Of a DNA stretch of 64,000 nucleotides, positions 45,185 through 55,858 are shown one piece after another. Positions within the stretch are counted from its first letter, which is position 1. Every line of letters starts with the position of its first letter. Source of the DNA: Linnemannia elongata (lineage: Eukaryota; Mortierellomycota; Mortierellomycetes; Mortierellales; Mortierellaceae); contig JAXBDG010000009.1 of the NCBI GenBank assembly GCA_036320915.1, forward strand, positions 744,001 to 808,000, in the 5' to 3' direction. The translations under genes were made by a program, and so were the position numbers. The notes beneath the pieces were generated by a model that did no database searches, was not told the DNA's origin, and saw nothing but the letters and a program-made list of their open reading frames with translations.

Positions 45185-47323
45185 TTAAGTAATGGGTGCC
45201 TTGAAAGGCTTCTTGAGCTTGAAAGCTGTCCGGACATCTCCAGCGCTGAGAGCATCAAACGCTGCCTGAAAGCACTGTTGGATCTCTGCGACATTGTTGC
45301 TGCAACAGTTCCCGGCTACATTCCGTCCGACAACAAAGGGATCCAAAACGCAGAGCGACCAGTCTTTGGGTCTTTGGTCCCACTCACTCCGCGGCGGCGG
45401 TTCGTAACTACGGGCCTTGATGACTCCCAAACACGGGTTTACTTCCTGAGTCGCGTAGTCGAAAGTGTACCCGTAGAACTGACAAAAATCAATCAACAGC
45501 TGAGCGGATCTTTTGGTGTTTATCTGTGCAGAAGCGCGGTAGCGGCGCCAATCGTGGTCAAAGGAGCAGTCATAGTCATTAATATTGTGCTCTTCAATTC
45601 GAGACCGATGTTGTTGTTGCAGTCGTGAGAGAATCGCGGGGCTCGTTATGTCCTGGAGAAAAACGATCAGCATCAGGGCGAGGCTGTAAGACGACAGGTA
45701 TCCGTCACTCCCAGAAAGGATCTCGTGCCTCGAGGCGATCCGCTTGATTGCGAACCAAAGCGTGAGGAACCTTTTGTCAATTCGACGATAGGTGCTGATT
45801 AGCTTCGAGTTGAGGACTCCCATGGGTTGTTCCATGCTCATATCACACTTGAACCCTTGAGAGGTAAACTTGACAATCGGTACCCGGGCATTGGCGATAG
45901 TAGTGACAGATTGACATTCTGCCCAGCGGAGAGCCTTGGCCAGTTCTTCAATCGGGTTTCTTCCATGAAATGGCTGGACAAAGTTGTTGACGGTAAAGTC
46001 GGCGTCGCTACTAATGCAGCATAGTCCTGATTCGAATGATCCAAAGAGATGAACCGTGATGGTTGACGTGTTGGTGTATTGTCGCAGTTTCTCCTGGAGC
46101 ATTTGGCGCAATGCATTAGCCTCCTTGTATTTGGTATAGGGACACTCCACCGAGGCGCGAAGTTTCTTGAGGTACGATTCGATGGTTTCGACCCTTTGAT
46201 CCTGATCCTTCTTTTCTTGTTTCTCCGCGAGTATTCCTTGCTCCTCCAACCGGATAGCCACCAGCTGCTCTTGTATAATGAGCAACTCGTCCTCATCCTG
46301 TGGTCGCTTTTCCTCCAGCTCCTTGGTCAGGGTTTGCAATCGCTTCAACTCTCGGGTTTGCTTTATCTCCTTTTTTTTTCTCTCCTTCGATAGCCGCTGT
46401 CTCTGCATACGTTCTGTCTCCAATTGCTCTAACTCCAATCTCTCTACTTTCAATCGCTCTGCCTCAAGCCGCTCTGCCTCAAGACGCTCTGCCTCAAGAC
46501 GCTCTGCCTCAAGCCGCTCTGCCTCAAGCCGCTCTGCCTCAAGACGCTCTGCCTCAAGTCGCTCCGCCTCAAGTCGTTCCTGCCGAATGCGCAAGGTGTC
46601 TTGTTGTCGTTTTTCCTGCTGCTCGTCCCTGAAGGTTTCCAATCGCATCAACGCCTGGCATTGCTGTTCCTTAGCATCAAACTCCAGTTTCCGAGCGGCC
46701 AACCGGAGTCTTTCGAGTTCTCCAGGCGGGAATCGAGTGTTGGTGGGTCGGTCCCGTTTCTTGTCGTTGTGTCTCCTGGAGAGCTTGGTGACTCCTTCCA
46801 TACCGTTGGACAGGAAGCAATTGAGCCCCCCAGAGCCCTTATGCTTCCACCAAGTGTCTCTGAGATGGAGAACAAGGATTGAAAAGTCGTCGTGGTACTG
46901 GCTCGGCACCAATGCTGCATATCGATCGAGGAACACCTGTGTGTCGAGGGGGGACAGGACCGGGAGGGACACGAATTCTTTGATGGAAGCTCCTTGCTTG
47001 TTGATTCGACATGGGACATGTCGAGTGCTGACCGATAGTTGGCGAGAGAAAATGGAATAGGTGTAGCGCCAGGTTGTGTTGATATATTGTTTGATGTTTG
47101 AGAGGATTAGGTCCGTTTTGCTGATGGAGTTGTCAATGGGGCAGGTGAATAGGTGAGGGGAGCGTTCATGAATGCGCCATGCGATCAACAAAGCGTTGGA
47201 GATGTTCGCGATGTTGCATTCGTTGTTGTCGCTGGCGTATTTTCCTGAGAGTTCAAATAAAACGCAGTCGAAGAGAATTCCTGTCCATTCCGCCAAGGTA
47301 AGGGTGGCTAATGTAGTCACCAT
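45185..47323 (-). CDS. Cid1/TUTase-like nucleotidyltransferase, array copy 2, with long coiled coil (712 aa)
   Basis: Single exon from ATG at 47323. The N-terminal region begins WTGILFDCVLFELSGKYAS and ends GSGG...LSNGMEGVTKLSRRHN. A long charged coil follows (about residues 195-395). It includes a tandem repeat of the heptad LEAERLE (about 251-301), encoded by near-identical 21-base units (46440-46590). The catalytic core has GSFESGL (about 428), SDADFTV (Asp pair about 439-441) and a third Asp in KCDMSME (about 492), then QPMGVLNSKLIST, HEILSGSDGYLSSYSLALML and RNVAGNC near the end. All catalytic Asp are present. It is the longest copy because the coil is expanded. Role as for copy 1: probable 3' nucleotidyl addition to RNA; substrate unknown. 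Confidence 0.88.
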   Translation of the reverse strand: MVTTLATLTLAEWTGILFDCVLFELSGKYASDNNECNIANISNALLIAWRIHERSPHLFTCPIDNSISKTDLILSNIKQYINTTWRYTYSIFSRQLSVSTRHVPCRINKQGASIKEFVSLPVLSPLDTQVFLDRYAALVPSQYHDDFSILVLHLRDTWWKHKGSGGLNCFLSNGMEGVTKLSRRHNDKKRDRPTNTRFPPGELERLRLAARKLEFDAKEQQCQALMRLETFRDEQQEKRQQDTLRIRQERLEAERLEAERLEAERLEAERLEAERLEAERLEAERLEAERLKVERLELEQLETERMQRQRLSKERKKKEIKQTRELKRLQTLTKELEEKRPQDEDELLIIQEQLVAIRLEEQGILAEKQEKKDQDQRVETIESYLKKLRASVECPYTKYKEANALRQMLQEKLRQYTNTSTITVHLFGSFESGLCCISSDADFTVNNFVQPFHGRNPIEELAKALRWAECQSVTTIANARVPIVKFTSQGFKCDMSMEQPMGVLNSKLISTYRRIDKRFLTLWFAIKRIASRHEILSGSDGYLSSYSLALMLIVFLQDITSPAILSRLQQQHRSRIEEHNINDYDCSFDHDWRRYRASAQINTKRSAQLLIDFCQFYGYTFDYATQEVNPCLGVIKARSYEPPPRSEWDQRPKDWSLCVLDPFVVGRNVAGNCCSNNVAEIQQCFQAAFDALSAGDVRTAFKLKKPFKAPIT
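46440..46590 (-). repeat. 21-base tandem repeat coding RLEAERLEAE heptads
   Basis: At least seven nearly identical 21-base units (CTCTGCCTCAAGCCG or CTCTGCCTCAAGACG on the plus strand). Third-position differences are few, so the expansion appears recent. Confidence 0.85.
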
Positions 47324-47455
47324 GTCGAGGTAAAGCGAAGGATTGAGATACCAGAAGTGTGTGAAAATCCAGGAATCACCATAAATAGGATATCCAAGGA
47401 ACGATCACACCGAGAAACTAATAGAGTTGGCTAATATGATGTTGAGCCTCAGTTT

Positions 47456-47645
47456 CGTTTGAATACCTCTGACAATCTCTTGAACGCACGCTGAGACAAT
47501 CAAACGCAACATGAAAACACCTCGGGATATCTGCGACATTGCTCATACAGCAGCTACTAGCAGTGTTTCTGCCAACATGAAGTGGCCCAAAACACAAAAC
47601 GACCAGCGCTTGGGCGAGTCTCCATTCCGCTCATGCTCAGTTGCG
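47456..47645 (-). pseudogene. C-terminal remnant of an array nucleotidyltransferase, abutting an inverted duplication
   Basis: The minus strand gives SPKRWSFCVLGHFMLAETLL and, after a frameshift, NVADIPRCFHVAFDCLSV. This aligns to RPKDWSLCVLDPFVVGRNVA and NVAEIQQCFQAAFDALSA of array copy 2. The match stops near 47645, close to the boundary of the 690-bp duplication (47658), which suggests a rearrangement broke the gene here. Confidence 0.72.
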
Positions 47646-47657
47646 TTTGTTGTGTTT

Positions 47658-48345
47658 TGTGGACAGCCAGGCTTGGTAACACACACAAGATATGAGCGGA
47701 AAAAAAAGAGACAGGCAAGAACACAATGGTGGAGGTGTACTAGTGTTGTGTATTAGTTTTTTGTTTTTGTTTTGTGTGTTAGTGTGGGGTAAGAAAAAGA
47801 GTGAGCTATGTATTTGTTTGGTATTTCTATATACAAAAGATAATGTTGTTTGTTTGGTATGTCTATGTACAGAAGACGAAGTGGAGGTCGTTGGGACCAG
47901 CCCCGTTTCCTCCACAGTCAAAGACTAACATCCGTAACAAAGTGACCACGGTAATGCACTCGAACAATATAAATTAGGGTATAATAGCAACGAGAACAAG
48001 GGAAGAGGTTTCACATCTCAGCACGATGAGCGCGCTTAGGAGGTCAAGTTCAGCCGCAAAGGCATCCTCAGTCCTCCTCTACATATCGCCTTCATCGGGT
48101 GGACCAGCCTCAGCATCTATGTCGATCTCATCAACAACATCCTTTGCAGTGGCAACAACTGTAACAACGTCGGGGCTGATGGGAGGAGAACGGGGCTGAA
48201 GTATGACTTGGACTGGCTGAGATGCGAGGCCAGGGGTAGGTGGGAGTCCGACAGCTGCAGTAGCGTGATCAGCAGGCCTGGGACCAGGTTGGGCAGAGTC
48301 AGCATCGTCGCCGAGCTGCTGAGGAGAAGGTAGAGCAACAACACC
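47658..48345 (-). repeat. inverted duplication, left copy (about 690 bp)
   Basis: Its reverse complement matches 52952-53643 along its whole length, including a 3' flank of about 450 bases. Shared landmarks are the stop codon context, CTAAGCGCGCTCATCGTG, TTACGGATGTTAGTCTTTG and ATACCAAACAAA (twice). Beyond TGTCCACAA the two copies diverge. The copies point toward each other's outsides with about 4.6 kb between them. Confidence 0.88.
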
Positions 48346-48639
48346 CTCTGCAACGGCAACAGCACTAATAATGGCGGGGCCGATGAGAGGAGAACGGGGC
48401 TGAAGAAGGACTTGGACTGGCTGAGCAGCGGGTCCAGGGGTAGGTGAGGGTTCTACAGCTGCAGTAGCGAGATCAGCAGGCTCGAGATCAGGCTGAGCAG
48501 CGTCAGCATTATCGTCGAACTGCTGAGGAGAAGCGGGAGGAGTACCGACTGGATTGTCATACGGAATAACGTTGGCAAGCAGGTCTTCGCTTGACTGGGC
48601 GGGGATGGGGATGTTTTTTCTGGAGACTCTGGTGTTCAT
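48079..48639 (-). CDS. Pro/Ala-rich acidic protein with two 68-residue repeats (186 aa)
   Basis: ATG at 48639, stop at 48079, single exon. After a short N-terminus (MNTRVSRKNIPIPAQSSEDL) come two tandem units of about 68 residues. Each starts SPQQ(F/L) and contains AQPVQV(L/I)LQPRSP and a Val/Ala-rich end. The C-terminus is acidic (DEIDIDAEAGPPDEGDM). It has no signal peptide, no membrane segment and no recognised domain, and is probably largely disordered. The 3' third and a long 3' flank are duplicated inverted at 52952-53643. It could be a real gene or the cargo of a repeated element; its repetition and its position inside the array favour the latter or a recent duplicate. Confidence 0.5.
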   Translation of the reverse strand: MNTRVSRKNIPIPAQSSEDLLANVIPYDNPVGTPPASPQQFDDNADAAQPDLEPADLATAAVEPSPTPGPAAQPVQVLLQPRSPLIGPAIISAVAVAEGVVALPSPQQLGDDADSAQPGPRPADHATAAVGLPPTPGLASQPVQVILQPRSPPISPDVVTVVATAKDVVDEIDIDAEAGPPDEGDM

Positions 48640-51639
48640 GGTAGATTCTGGAGAGGGGTGTTGTTGTTTGATGATGGCGGGGTGGGGTTGTGTTTGGGGG
48701 GGGGGGGGGGGTTGAGTTGATTTGCTGACTGGGTGTTAGAGTGATGTTGGAGATAAAGAGAAGAGATGTTGAAGAGTACGAGAGAGAGTGATATTGGGAA
48801 GGAGGATTGTCAAATGGTTGAGCGCAAAAAAGATCGGAAAATGGGGCCGTTGAGCATTTGAACCTTTTTTATACTCGCGCCAGTTGTGTTGAGATAGCAT
48901 CGCCCAAAAGCAACAAAACTAGTTGTGTGCTCTAACAACATCAGTTCTATTCAATAGCGACATTGTTGTGTTGGTTCTATCCATCAACAAAAACACCAAC
49001 TTCATAGTCTATCAAATCAAACACCTTAGTTTTCACATTACACACAGTGAGCGCCTGGGTCTGTAAACAAAAACAAGAGAGTGAACGGTTGGGATCTTAG
49101 GTTCCGGCGCCCTGATATATCATTTCTGTCTTTCATGGAGGTCGAGAATAGCGTTCTTGTCTAACAAAACATAATTGTCCATTTCATCCCGACGTGTTGA
49201 CAAGCACACCTTACATGGAATCGTTGTTGTCCGAGACGTAGGGTCCTTACAATTTTAGAATAAAGGACAACATCCGATGGGACGGATGAAGGAGCGGTCA
49301 ACAGAAAGAGAAGGAACGGAACGCACAGGGACTCCCGTTTTCCAAAACCCTCGTTCGAGGAAGAGCAAAAATAAAAAACCAACTCTTGTGAGCATCACAG
49401 TACATGCCTCTGTCCCCAATGTTGACGACTTCCATCTCGAGTGCTTTTCATATCTAGCCCCTTCGCTCACCCACCCGCCTTCAGAAATTATTGTGATTCA
49501 AATCGCGATGTGCGTCCACTGGGAGAGGCTTTGGGGGCATGAACGTATGAAGGGCAGGCTGGGATGTAAGTGCAGTTGTACCTGGAAGGAATGGGGAATT
49601 AAAGGGTGCAGTGTATAAGGAAGGAAAGAAGTGAGGGAGGGGATGTGGCGAGAGAAGAAGAAGAGAAAAAGTGATGTAGCAAGAGAAGGAAAAAATATGG
49701 CTAGGAAAGAAGAGCAAAGAAGAAGAGAGCACAAATAGAAAAAAAAGCTCCATGTTCAACAATGGATCCAGTCCACAGGCCACATCTCATATATACTGAA
49801 AACCTAGTATTTGTTCCATCCTCATTTCCTCACCTGTCAATTGTCACTCCCTTCTTTCAAACTGTCTAATTCCTCCTTTTCTTTATCTTTTCCTCCTATG
49901 CAATTTCTACCCCCATCCTTCTTTGAGCCTCATTTCACTGTCCAGACAAGTTCCGGGCAATTCCCTGGTCGTTCGTGGGCCCAGTGCTTCAAGGGTGCGC
50001 CGAGTGACCCTTGACCAAAGTTTGTGCATCGTTCAATGGTCGTGGAGACCCTGGTTCTTGTTTACTTTGCTCTCATCTACGAACATTTTTTCTATCCTTT
50101 TTTCATTAATCACACTTGACTTTGAAGAGGTCTAAATGTCGCTATGGATTTTATGCTTGGCCATGTAAATACTTCAGGGCCATGGTCAATGGCTTATTCG
50201 TATCATATTCAATTGCGTTTTAATTAAAAAGTTTTGCACGCAGAGTCTGGACAGTTCTTATTTCGGTTGTTTTCGCTGTTTAATGATGCCGCTGTGCATG
50301 CTTTCTTTGGTTTGATCTATTTTTTTTTTTTTGCCTGTTTCTTTTTTCCAGGGGGTTGAACGGTATAAGAAGTGGTTTGATGCTCTCTTTTCTTCGGTCT
50401 GTTGTTCACGAGTCCATTCCCCACAGGTTGGACAGGACGCGCTCTTTGTCCGCTCCAATACATACGCGTATTGTTACCAAGAAAGCGCCAGAACAAAGAT
50501 GACCAAGAATACAATAGATTGTAATTACTGTAATGAGCCCCCTGTTGGAACGTCCCCCCCGGTTGGGCGCAACTTATTTATTTTTCACGACTTGGGCTTG
50601 TAACCCATCAGGGGGTGTTTTTTTTCCGAGTTGACGCATTTAGCCTTTTCACGCCATGCACACAAGTCCACAACGCTTGGGGAGTTGAATGCTCTCTGTT
50701 TTTGAGCCTTAAAAGAAGCGCTGCCTTTTACCCAATTCGGGGAGTATTTTTTTCCCTTCTACAAGGGCTCTCTTGCCAAGTCGGCCTTGAAGAGTGTGGC
50801 CATGGTTCGTTTGTTGTTTTAAGCTGGATCGACTACAAAATGGCTGGGTCCCATCTCTATACAAAAGATTACGTTCCCATACCCTTTTGGCTCTGTTCAT
50901 GGGGCCGATAGCAAAAAATCTTTATTACTCAACAGGACCCTAGCGAGGAGGGAGCAGTATAATGCTCACTAAGAGACTGTGGGCTGTCAGAAAAGGCAAC
51001 CGACTTTCCATCGCAACCAGGAGAGTAGGAGAGTGAAGTACAAGACGAGAAGGAGCATACTCATCCAAAGAGAAAAAGCCCATCGCTCATTCTTCCTTGA
51101 TTTTTCATGGCAGTAACAGGGGTCCTCATTTTTATTTCTGGGAGTGTATGCATGAGAGAAATGTAAGCTCAGTAGGGCAAGGCAATACGAATGCGTACAT
51201 GCTTGTATAAACTGAGCAACCATAAGTAAATACTGAGCCAGGGGCTACTTGACCGAACACGTACGTATAACGGCCGTGTTTTTTTTCTTTGTCTAGCCCC
51301 TCCCCCACCATTATCATTGCCTTGAGTATTGTTGGGTGAAAAGCGACATTGAGCTCATGGACTAACTCTCTATTAGCTAATCCAAAGCCCAATCGTCCAC
51401 GTCACATTTTTAACTCGCGTTGACTGGCCAAGTGAGAGCTGTCAAAAACTTGTGGGTGTAATTGCATTGTATATACTATGGGTATTGACTTTTGTTGCTT
51501 GCGTCGATGAGGAGTAGATGGCGTGGTAGCTAACGTCGAACGTACAGAAGGGGTGATTGATTTTACGTGATTTCAAGGGCTATAAAGCGAAAAATAGAAA
51601 GACAGAGGAAAGTTGAATGAACTACAATAAATTGCCGCC
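48640..51639. other. 3-kb region between inverted copies, no gene seen
   Basis: Contains G16 at 48696-48711, purine-rich sequence at 49610-49745 and T-rich stretches (50318-50352, 50618-50628). The ORFs are short without recognisable domains. No RNA gene was seen. Confidence 0.45.
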
Positions 51640-51963
51640 TAGTTTCGCTTGAGGGCTTTGTTGATGTCTCCAACGCTTAGTACGACAACATTTGCGCGTC
51701 CACAGTCATTTGCCACGTTCCTATCAGTGAGAACGGATCCAAGAATCAGACTGGGCAGCCTTTGGGTTGTCCGTTTCCCTCACTGAGATCTGGTGGGCCA
51801 CACCTCTTGTTCGCGATCTGGCCAAGATAGGGATTATCTTGTTTGTTGGCGTAGTTGAAGAAGTCTGCCAACTGTTGGCCAACAGATTTGGGGATGTCGC
51901 TCCCGTAGGTCCTGAAGTTTCTCCAGTTACTGTCAAATGAGCCATTCCACTTGTCCACCATGG
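51640..51963 (-). pseudogene. C-terminal remnant of an array nucleotidyltransferase
   Basis: The minus strand reads FDSNWRNFRTYGSDIPKSVG, then QQLADFF and NPYLGQIANK. After a frame change it gives DRNVANDCGRANVV and DINKALKRN. It matches FDRNWSNYRTYGSDNTKSVG and the C-terminal end of array copy 1. Relative to intact genes it lacks about 17 residues of the IQxCFxxAYDAL helix, has a frameshift, and has nothing of the catalytic core. Confidence 0.82.
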
Positions 51964-52951
51964 ATTAAGTCATGCGAACTGATCATAGCTGCAGAGTATC
52001 ACCCCGATTCTCAACGAGATAAAACATATATTCTTTGACTTTCGTCAACAACGACAATCGTCTAACTAGACAGCCGCTTCAGGTTTGCTAATTACTCGCA
52101 TCCCCTCCTAATCACCAAGCATGCACGATGCACAATCAGTAGGTTGCTAATTTTATATTTGGATTCATCTGGCCTTTCAAGAAGAAGAAAGAGCATCCTT
52201 CCTTCAGAGTCTTGGCAAAGTTTTGTTGACTGAAAATGCATTTTTAGGTTTGATTGTTCTTCGCCATTGCCAGGTCCATGTCCAAGTCCATTTCCATCGT
52301 AGAGACCGTACATTGCTGCTGTACCACGGTAAAGTTGAGGGACACTACCCTTTCATTTTGTGCAAAACACTCTCGCCGTTCCATCGTAACGGAATGGCCG
52401 AGGCAATTGGTATTTCCATCTGACACGCGATGTGCAGGGTGAGGATTCGTGATCAAATTCTGACCAATCGCTTTTTTTCTCTTTTGAGTAGATGTTTCTC
52501 ATTCTATGGTCAATGCCCCCCCATCCACCTTCTATTGCCTTTTTTTTTTTTTTGTGATGGAAGACTTCCGAGCGTTCCAGGGTTGGCACGGGCACCTCTT
52601 GTTTTGTTCATGGAACAGTTTCTTTCCTTCCACATCAGACTTACCATGGGTGTTTTTTTCGCCGGGACAGGCTCCTCTGCCAATGTCGATCTTCCGCCTG
52701 GTTTCTTCTAAGCCTGCCTTTCTTCCAGGGTTTCTGTGGACTTCAGTATAAAAAATAAAATGAAAACGTTCCATGTTCTCTCCGCTTTGAGTAGTTGCAC
52801 GAACAGATGTGATGGTCCATGGTCCATGGGTCGCCTGGACTGGTTTGTGCATTTTTGTTTGCCCATTTTTTTTTTTTTTTGTCTCGAGGGTCGATGCGAT
52901 CAAAGGGGGAATGAAAATCAAGGATCTTTTTGAGGCATACAGAGACATTGT
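51964..52951. other. no gene seen
   Basis: About 1 kb with short T runs (52540-52552, 52869-52880) and a local CCATGGTCCATGG repeat near 52815-52830. No coding homology was found. Confidence 0.4.
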
Positions 52952-53213
52952 TGCTGCTCTCCCTTCTCCTCAGCAGCTCGGCGTCGACGCTGACTCTGCC
53001 CAGCCTGATCCCGGGCCTGCTGATCACGCTACTGCAGCTATCGAACCCTCGACTACCCTTGGATTCGCATCTCAGCCAGTCCAAGTCATACTTCAGCCCC
53101 GTTCTCCTCTCATCAGCCCCGACGTTGTTACTGCTGTTGCCACTGCAAAGGATGTTGATGATGAGATCGACATGGATGTTGAAGCTGGAGTACCCTATGA
53201 AGACGACATGTAG
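52952..53213 (+). pseudogene. 5'-truncated copy of the Pro/Ala-rich acidic gene
   Basis: It encodes one repeat unit (VAALPSPQQLGVDADSAQPD, then FASQPVQVILQPRSPLIS) and the acidic C-terminus ending YEDDM, in frame. Homology to the other copy begins inside its coding region, so the original start is missing. An upstream in-frame ATG (52809 or 52911) could in principle give a chimeric ORF, but that leader is low-complexity and unrelated. Confidence 0.65.
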
Positions 53214-53643
53214 AGAAGGACTGAGGATGCCTTTGCAGCTAAACCTGACCTCCTAAGCGCGCTCATCGTGTTGAGATATGACACATCGTCCCTTGTTCTC
53301 GTTGCTATTATACCCTAATTTATTTTGTTCGAGGGCGTTACCGTGGTCACTTTGTTACGGATGTTAGTCTTTGACTGTGGAGGAAACGGGGCTGGTCCCA
53401 ACGACCTCCACTTCGTCTTCTGTACATAGACATACCAAACAAACAACATTATCTTTTGTATATAGAAATACCAAACAAATACATAGCTCACTCTTTTTCT
53501 TACCCCACACTAACGCACAAAACAAAACAAAAAACTAATACACAACACTAGTACACCTCCACCGTTGTTTTCTTGCCTGTCTCTCTTTTTTTTTTCCCGC
53601 TCATATCTTGTGTGTGTGTTACCAAGCCTGACTGTCCACAAGA
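52952..53643 (+). repeat. inverted duplication, right copy (about 690 bp)
   Basis: Plus-strand counterpart of 47658-48345. It includes the C-terminal repeat unit of the Pro/Ala-rich protein and its long 3' flank. Identity is high (visually above 90%) with scattered substitutions. Confidence 0.88.
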
Positions 53644-54106
53644 CCCGGTAGGCGTGGATCAATCAGCTCTATCAGACTTGATAATTATCTTTGAGCATCA
53701 ACTCTATCATTCTCAGTAGTTGTCCTTTGGAGTGAAGAACTATTTCTGCCGTGAATCAGAAATTCAGGCACTAGCGCGCCTTGATCCAAAAATATTCATC
53801 CCGTCGTTAAGTATCTCCCATATATTCATTCCTTATCCAATCGCCTCGCTCTTTCTGGGAACAGCAACCACACAACTACGCATTCATAACCCAATTGTTC
53901 TCCCCTCTTCTTCTTCGCGCTTCTCTCTCTCTTTACGTACCATTCCTTCCTACCTTTTCTCCGCTTTTCACTTTCACTCAAGTGTGTAACGAGTTGGGAA
54001 CACGGCGCGTAGTGTCAGTGATCTCTCAAGTCAATAATGGGTGTTTTTCTGTTTCAAAAATACTTTAATGTAGTAAACAAAAAAGGAAAAAGTCTACTAC
54101 CTATCT
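53644..54106. other. intergenic, no gene seen
   Basis: Spacer of about 460 bases, partly pyrimidine-rich (53900-53975), before the 3' end of array copy 3. Confidence 0.45.
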
Positions 54107-55858
54107 CTATCTTTTGAATGCCTTGTCAATGTTGCAAACTTTGAGGGCATCACCCGCAGATCGAAAAACCTGCTGGATATCCGCCGCATGATTATGTCTA
54201 CAGTTGCCAGCAACGTTCCTATTCGGGATAAACGGGTCCAGAATACAGATCGACCAGTCCTTGGGTCGATTGTCCATTTTGCTCCGCGCGGGTGTTGCGA
54301 CACTACGGTTCCTGATGATTCCAAAGCGGGGGTTGACTTCCTGCTTCAGATAGTTAAATGTGTACCCAAAGTACTGACAGAACTCTGTCAGTAGTTGGCC
54401 CTCGGATTTGGTGTTCTTGGATGCCAAGGCAGCGTAGTTCCTGGGCTTCTGGTCATAAGCGCAATGGATTCCATCAACTAGGGAGGCGGACATCTTGTCT
54501 GCACCCTGTTGTTGGAGTCTTGGGAGGATTGGCGGGGTGGTGACATCTTGGAGGAATACGATCAGCATCATCGTCAGCGCATAAGAGGACAGGTATCCCC
54601 TGTTGCCACCCAAGATGCCGTGTCTCTCTGCCAACAAGCGGAGACCGAACGAAAGTCCCAGGAACCGACTGTCGATTCTTTGATAGGCGTGGATGAGCTG
54701 TGAGTTAAAGACACCCATCGGCTGGTTAATGCTCATGTCGCATCGGATATTGTGTTCGACAAAGGAGATGATGGGGACGCGGGCAGTGGCGATCGTCGTG
54801 ATGGGTCCGTACCCTGCTGCGCGGAGAATTTTGGCCAGTCCGTGGATGATTCTGCCGCCAGAACTCACGAAGTTGTACACCGTGAAATCGGCGTCGCTGG
54901 TGAGCGTGCTCAAACCCGACTCGAAGGATCCAAAGAGACACACCTCAACATTCTCCAAATGGGCATTAGCACGAAGGGTCGTCTCGAGGTTCTTTCGGAG
55001 GGTCTCGACTTCCTGTCGGGTCTCCTCAGTCGCCGCCTGGAGTTTGAGTTCTTCCAGATACCGCGTAATGCTTCTGTACCGGGCATCGTCAATTAACTGC
55101 TGTAGTCGCAGCTTCTCGGCCGTCTCTACATCCATAGCACGAATCTCTCTCGCCTCACTCTCCTCCTTCTCCTTACGCACCCGTTGCTGTTCCTGTTTTT
55201 CGGCTTTCCGTCTCGCCTCCTCCTGAGCTAGCTGTTGACGATGCCTCGCCGCGGCCTGCTGTCGCTCAACCTCGTGAGTCTGTCGTCGTTCTGCCTTGCG
55301 TCGCTTGATCGTATTGTGCACCTTGGAGTATTTTATCACGCCCAAAACCCCACCTACCGACAACTCTGAACTTCCACCTCCAGAACCCTTCCGATTCCTC
55401 CAGCAATTGTTCCTGAGGTATAACACCACTGCCGCGATATCATCATGGAATGTACTCGGGACATTCTCCGCATAATTCTGTAAGAAATCATTCACCTCTT
55501 GACTTGAACAGGCTGGCAACGACACATGATCCTCCTGAGCATTTCCGTTGGCGTCCATAGAGCTGCACCGGACAGGGGTGGGGTATGGGAAATAGGCATG
55601 GTTACCACGCGGGAGCAGGCGCATGTATTCTCGAAGCCCTAGGTGCGTATGGAGTTTGTGGAGCTGGATAAAGACGTCGCCGGGGTGTCTCAAGTTGTTG
55701 GTGCGGTGGTTGTTGATGAACATGGTTCGGGCGTGAGCAAAGGCGACAGCGAGGTCGCGGATGAGGTATCTGTCGTTCTGAGCTTCTCGGTAGCCGGCGC
55801 ACTCGAATAGGATCACGTCCAAGAGGGCTCTTGTGATGTCTTGTCGGTCGATTGTCAT
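54107..55858 (-). CDS. Cid1/TUTase-like nucleotidyltransferase, array copy 3 (583 aa)
   Basis: Single exon. The ATG at 55858 (MTIDRQDITRALLDVILFEC) was chosen because the paralogues begin within a few residues of the same point; the open frame upstream is a Pro/Ser-rich translation of a pyrimidine-rich leader. The shared N-terminal region includes NHAYFPYPTPV and GSGGGSSEL...VIKYSKVHN. A Gln/Arg/Glu coiled coil spans about residues 215-280. The catalytic core has GSFESGL (about 309), SDADFTVYNF (Asp pair about 320-322) and RCDMSIN (about 372), then QPMGVFNSQLIHAYQRIDSR, HGILGGNRGYLSSYALTMML, RPKDWSICILDPF and RNVAGNC. All catalytic Asp are kept. It is closest in sequence to copy 5 (58155-59876). 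Confidence 0.88.
   Translation of the reverse strand: MTIDRQDITRALLDVILFECAGYREAQNDRYLIRDLAVAFAHARTMFINNHRTNNLRHPGDVFIQLHKLHTHLGLREYMRLLPRGNHAYFPYPTPVRCSSMDANGNAQEDHVSLPACSSQEVNDFLQNYAENVPSTFHDDIAAVVLYLRNNCWRNRKGSGGGSSELSVGGVLGVIKYSKVHNTIKRRKAERRQTHEVERQQAAARHRQQLAQEEARRKAEKQEQQRVRKEKEESEAREIRAMDVETAEKLRLQQLIDDARYRSITRYLEELKLQAATEETRQEVETLRKNLETTLRANAHLENVEVCLFGSFESGLSTLTSDADFTVYNFVSSGGRIIHGLAKILRAAGYGPITTIATARVPIISFVEHNIRCDMSINQPMGVFNSQLIHAYQRIDSRFLGLSFGLRLLAERHGILGGNRGYLSSYALTMMLIVFLQDVTTPPILPRLQQQGADKMSASLVDGIHCAYDQKPRNYAALASKNTKSEGQLLTEFCQYFGYTFNYLKQEVNPRFGIIRNRSVATPARSKMDNRPKDWSICILDPFIPNRNVAGNCRHNHAADIQQVFRSAGDALKVCNIDKAFKR

Noticed and set aside
46278..47060. 260-codon plus-strand ORF rich in Ser/Arg repeats
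   Set aside because: Antisense of the LEAERLE repeat in array copy 2.
47658..53643. LTR retrotransposon interpretation of the 690-bp repeats
   Set aside because: The copies are inverted rather than direct, and no gag-pol, primer-binding site or polypurine tract was seen between them.
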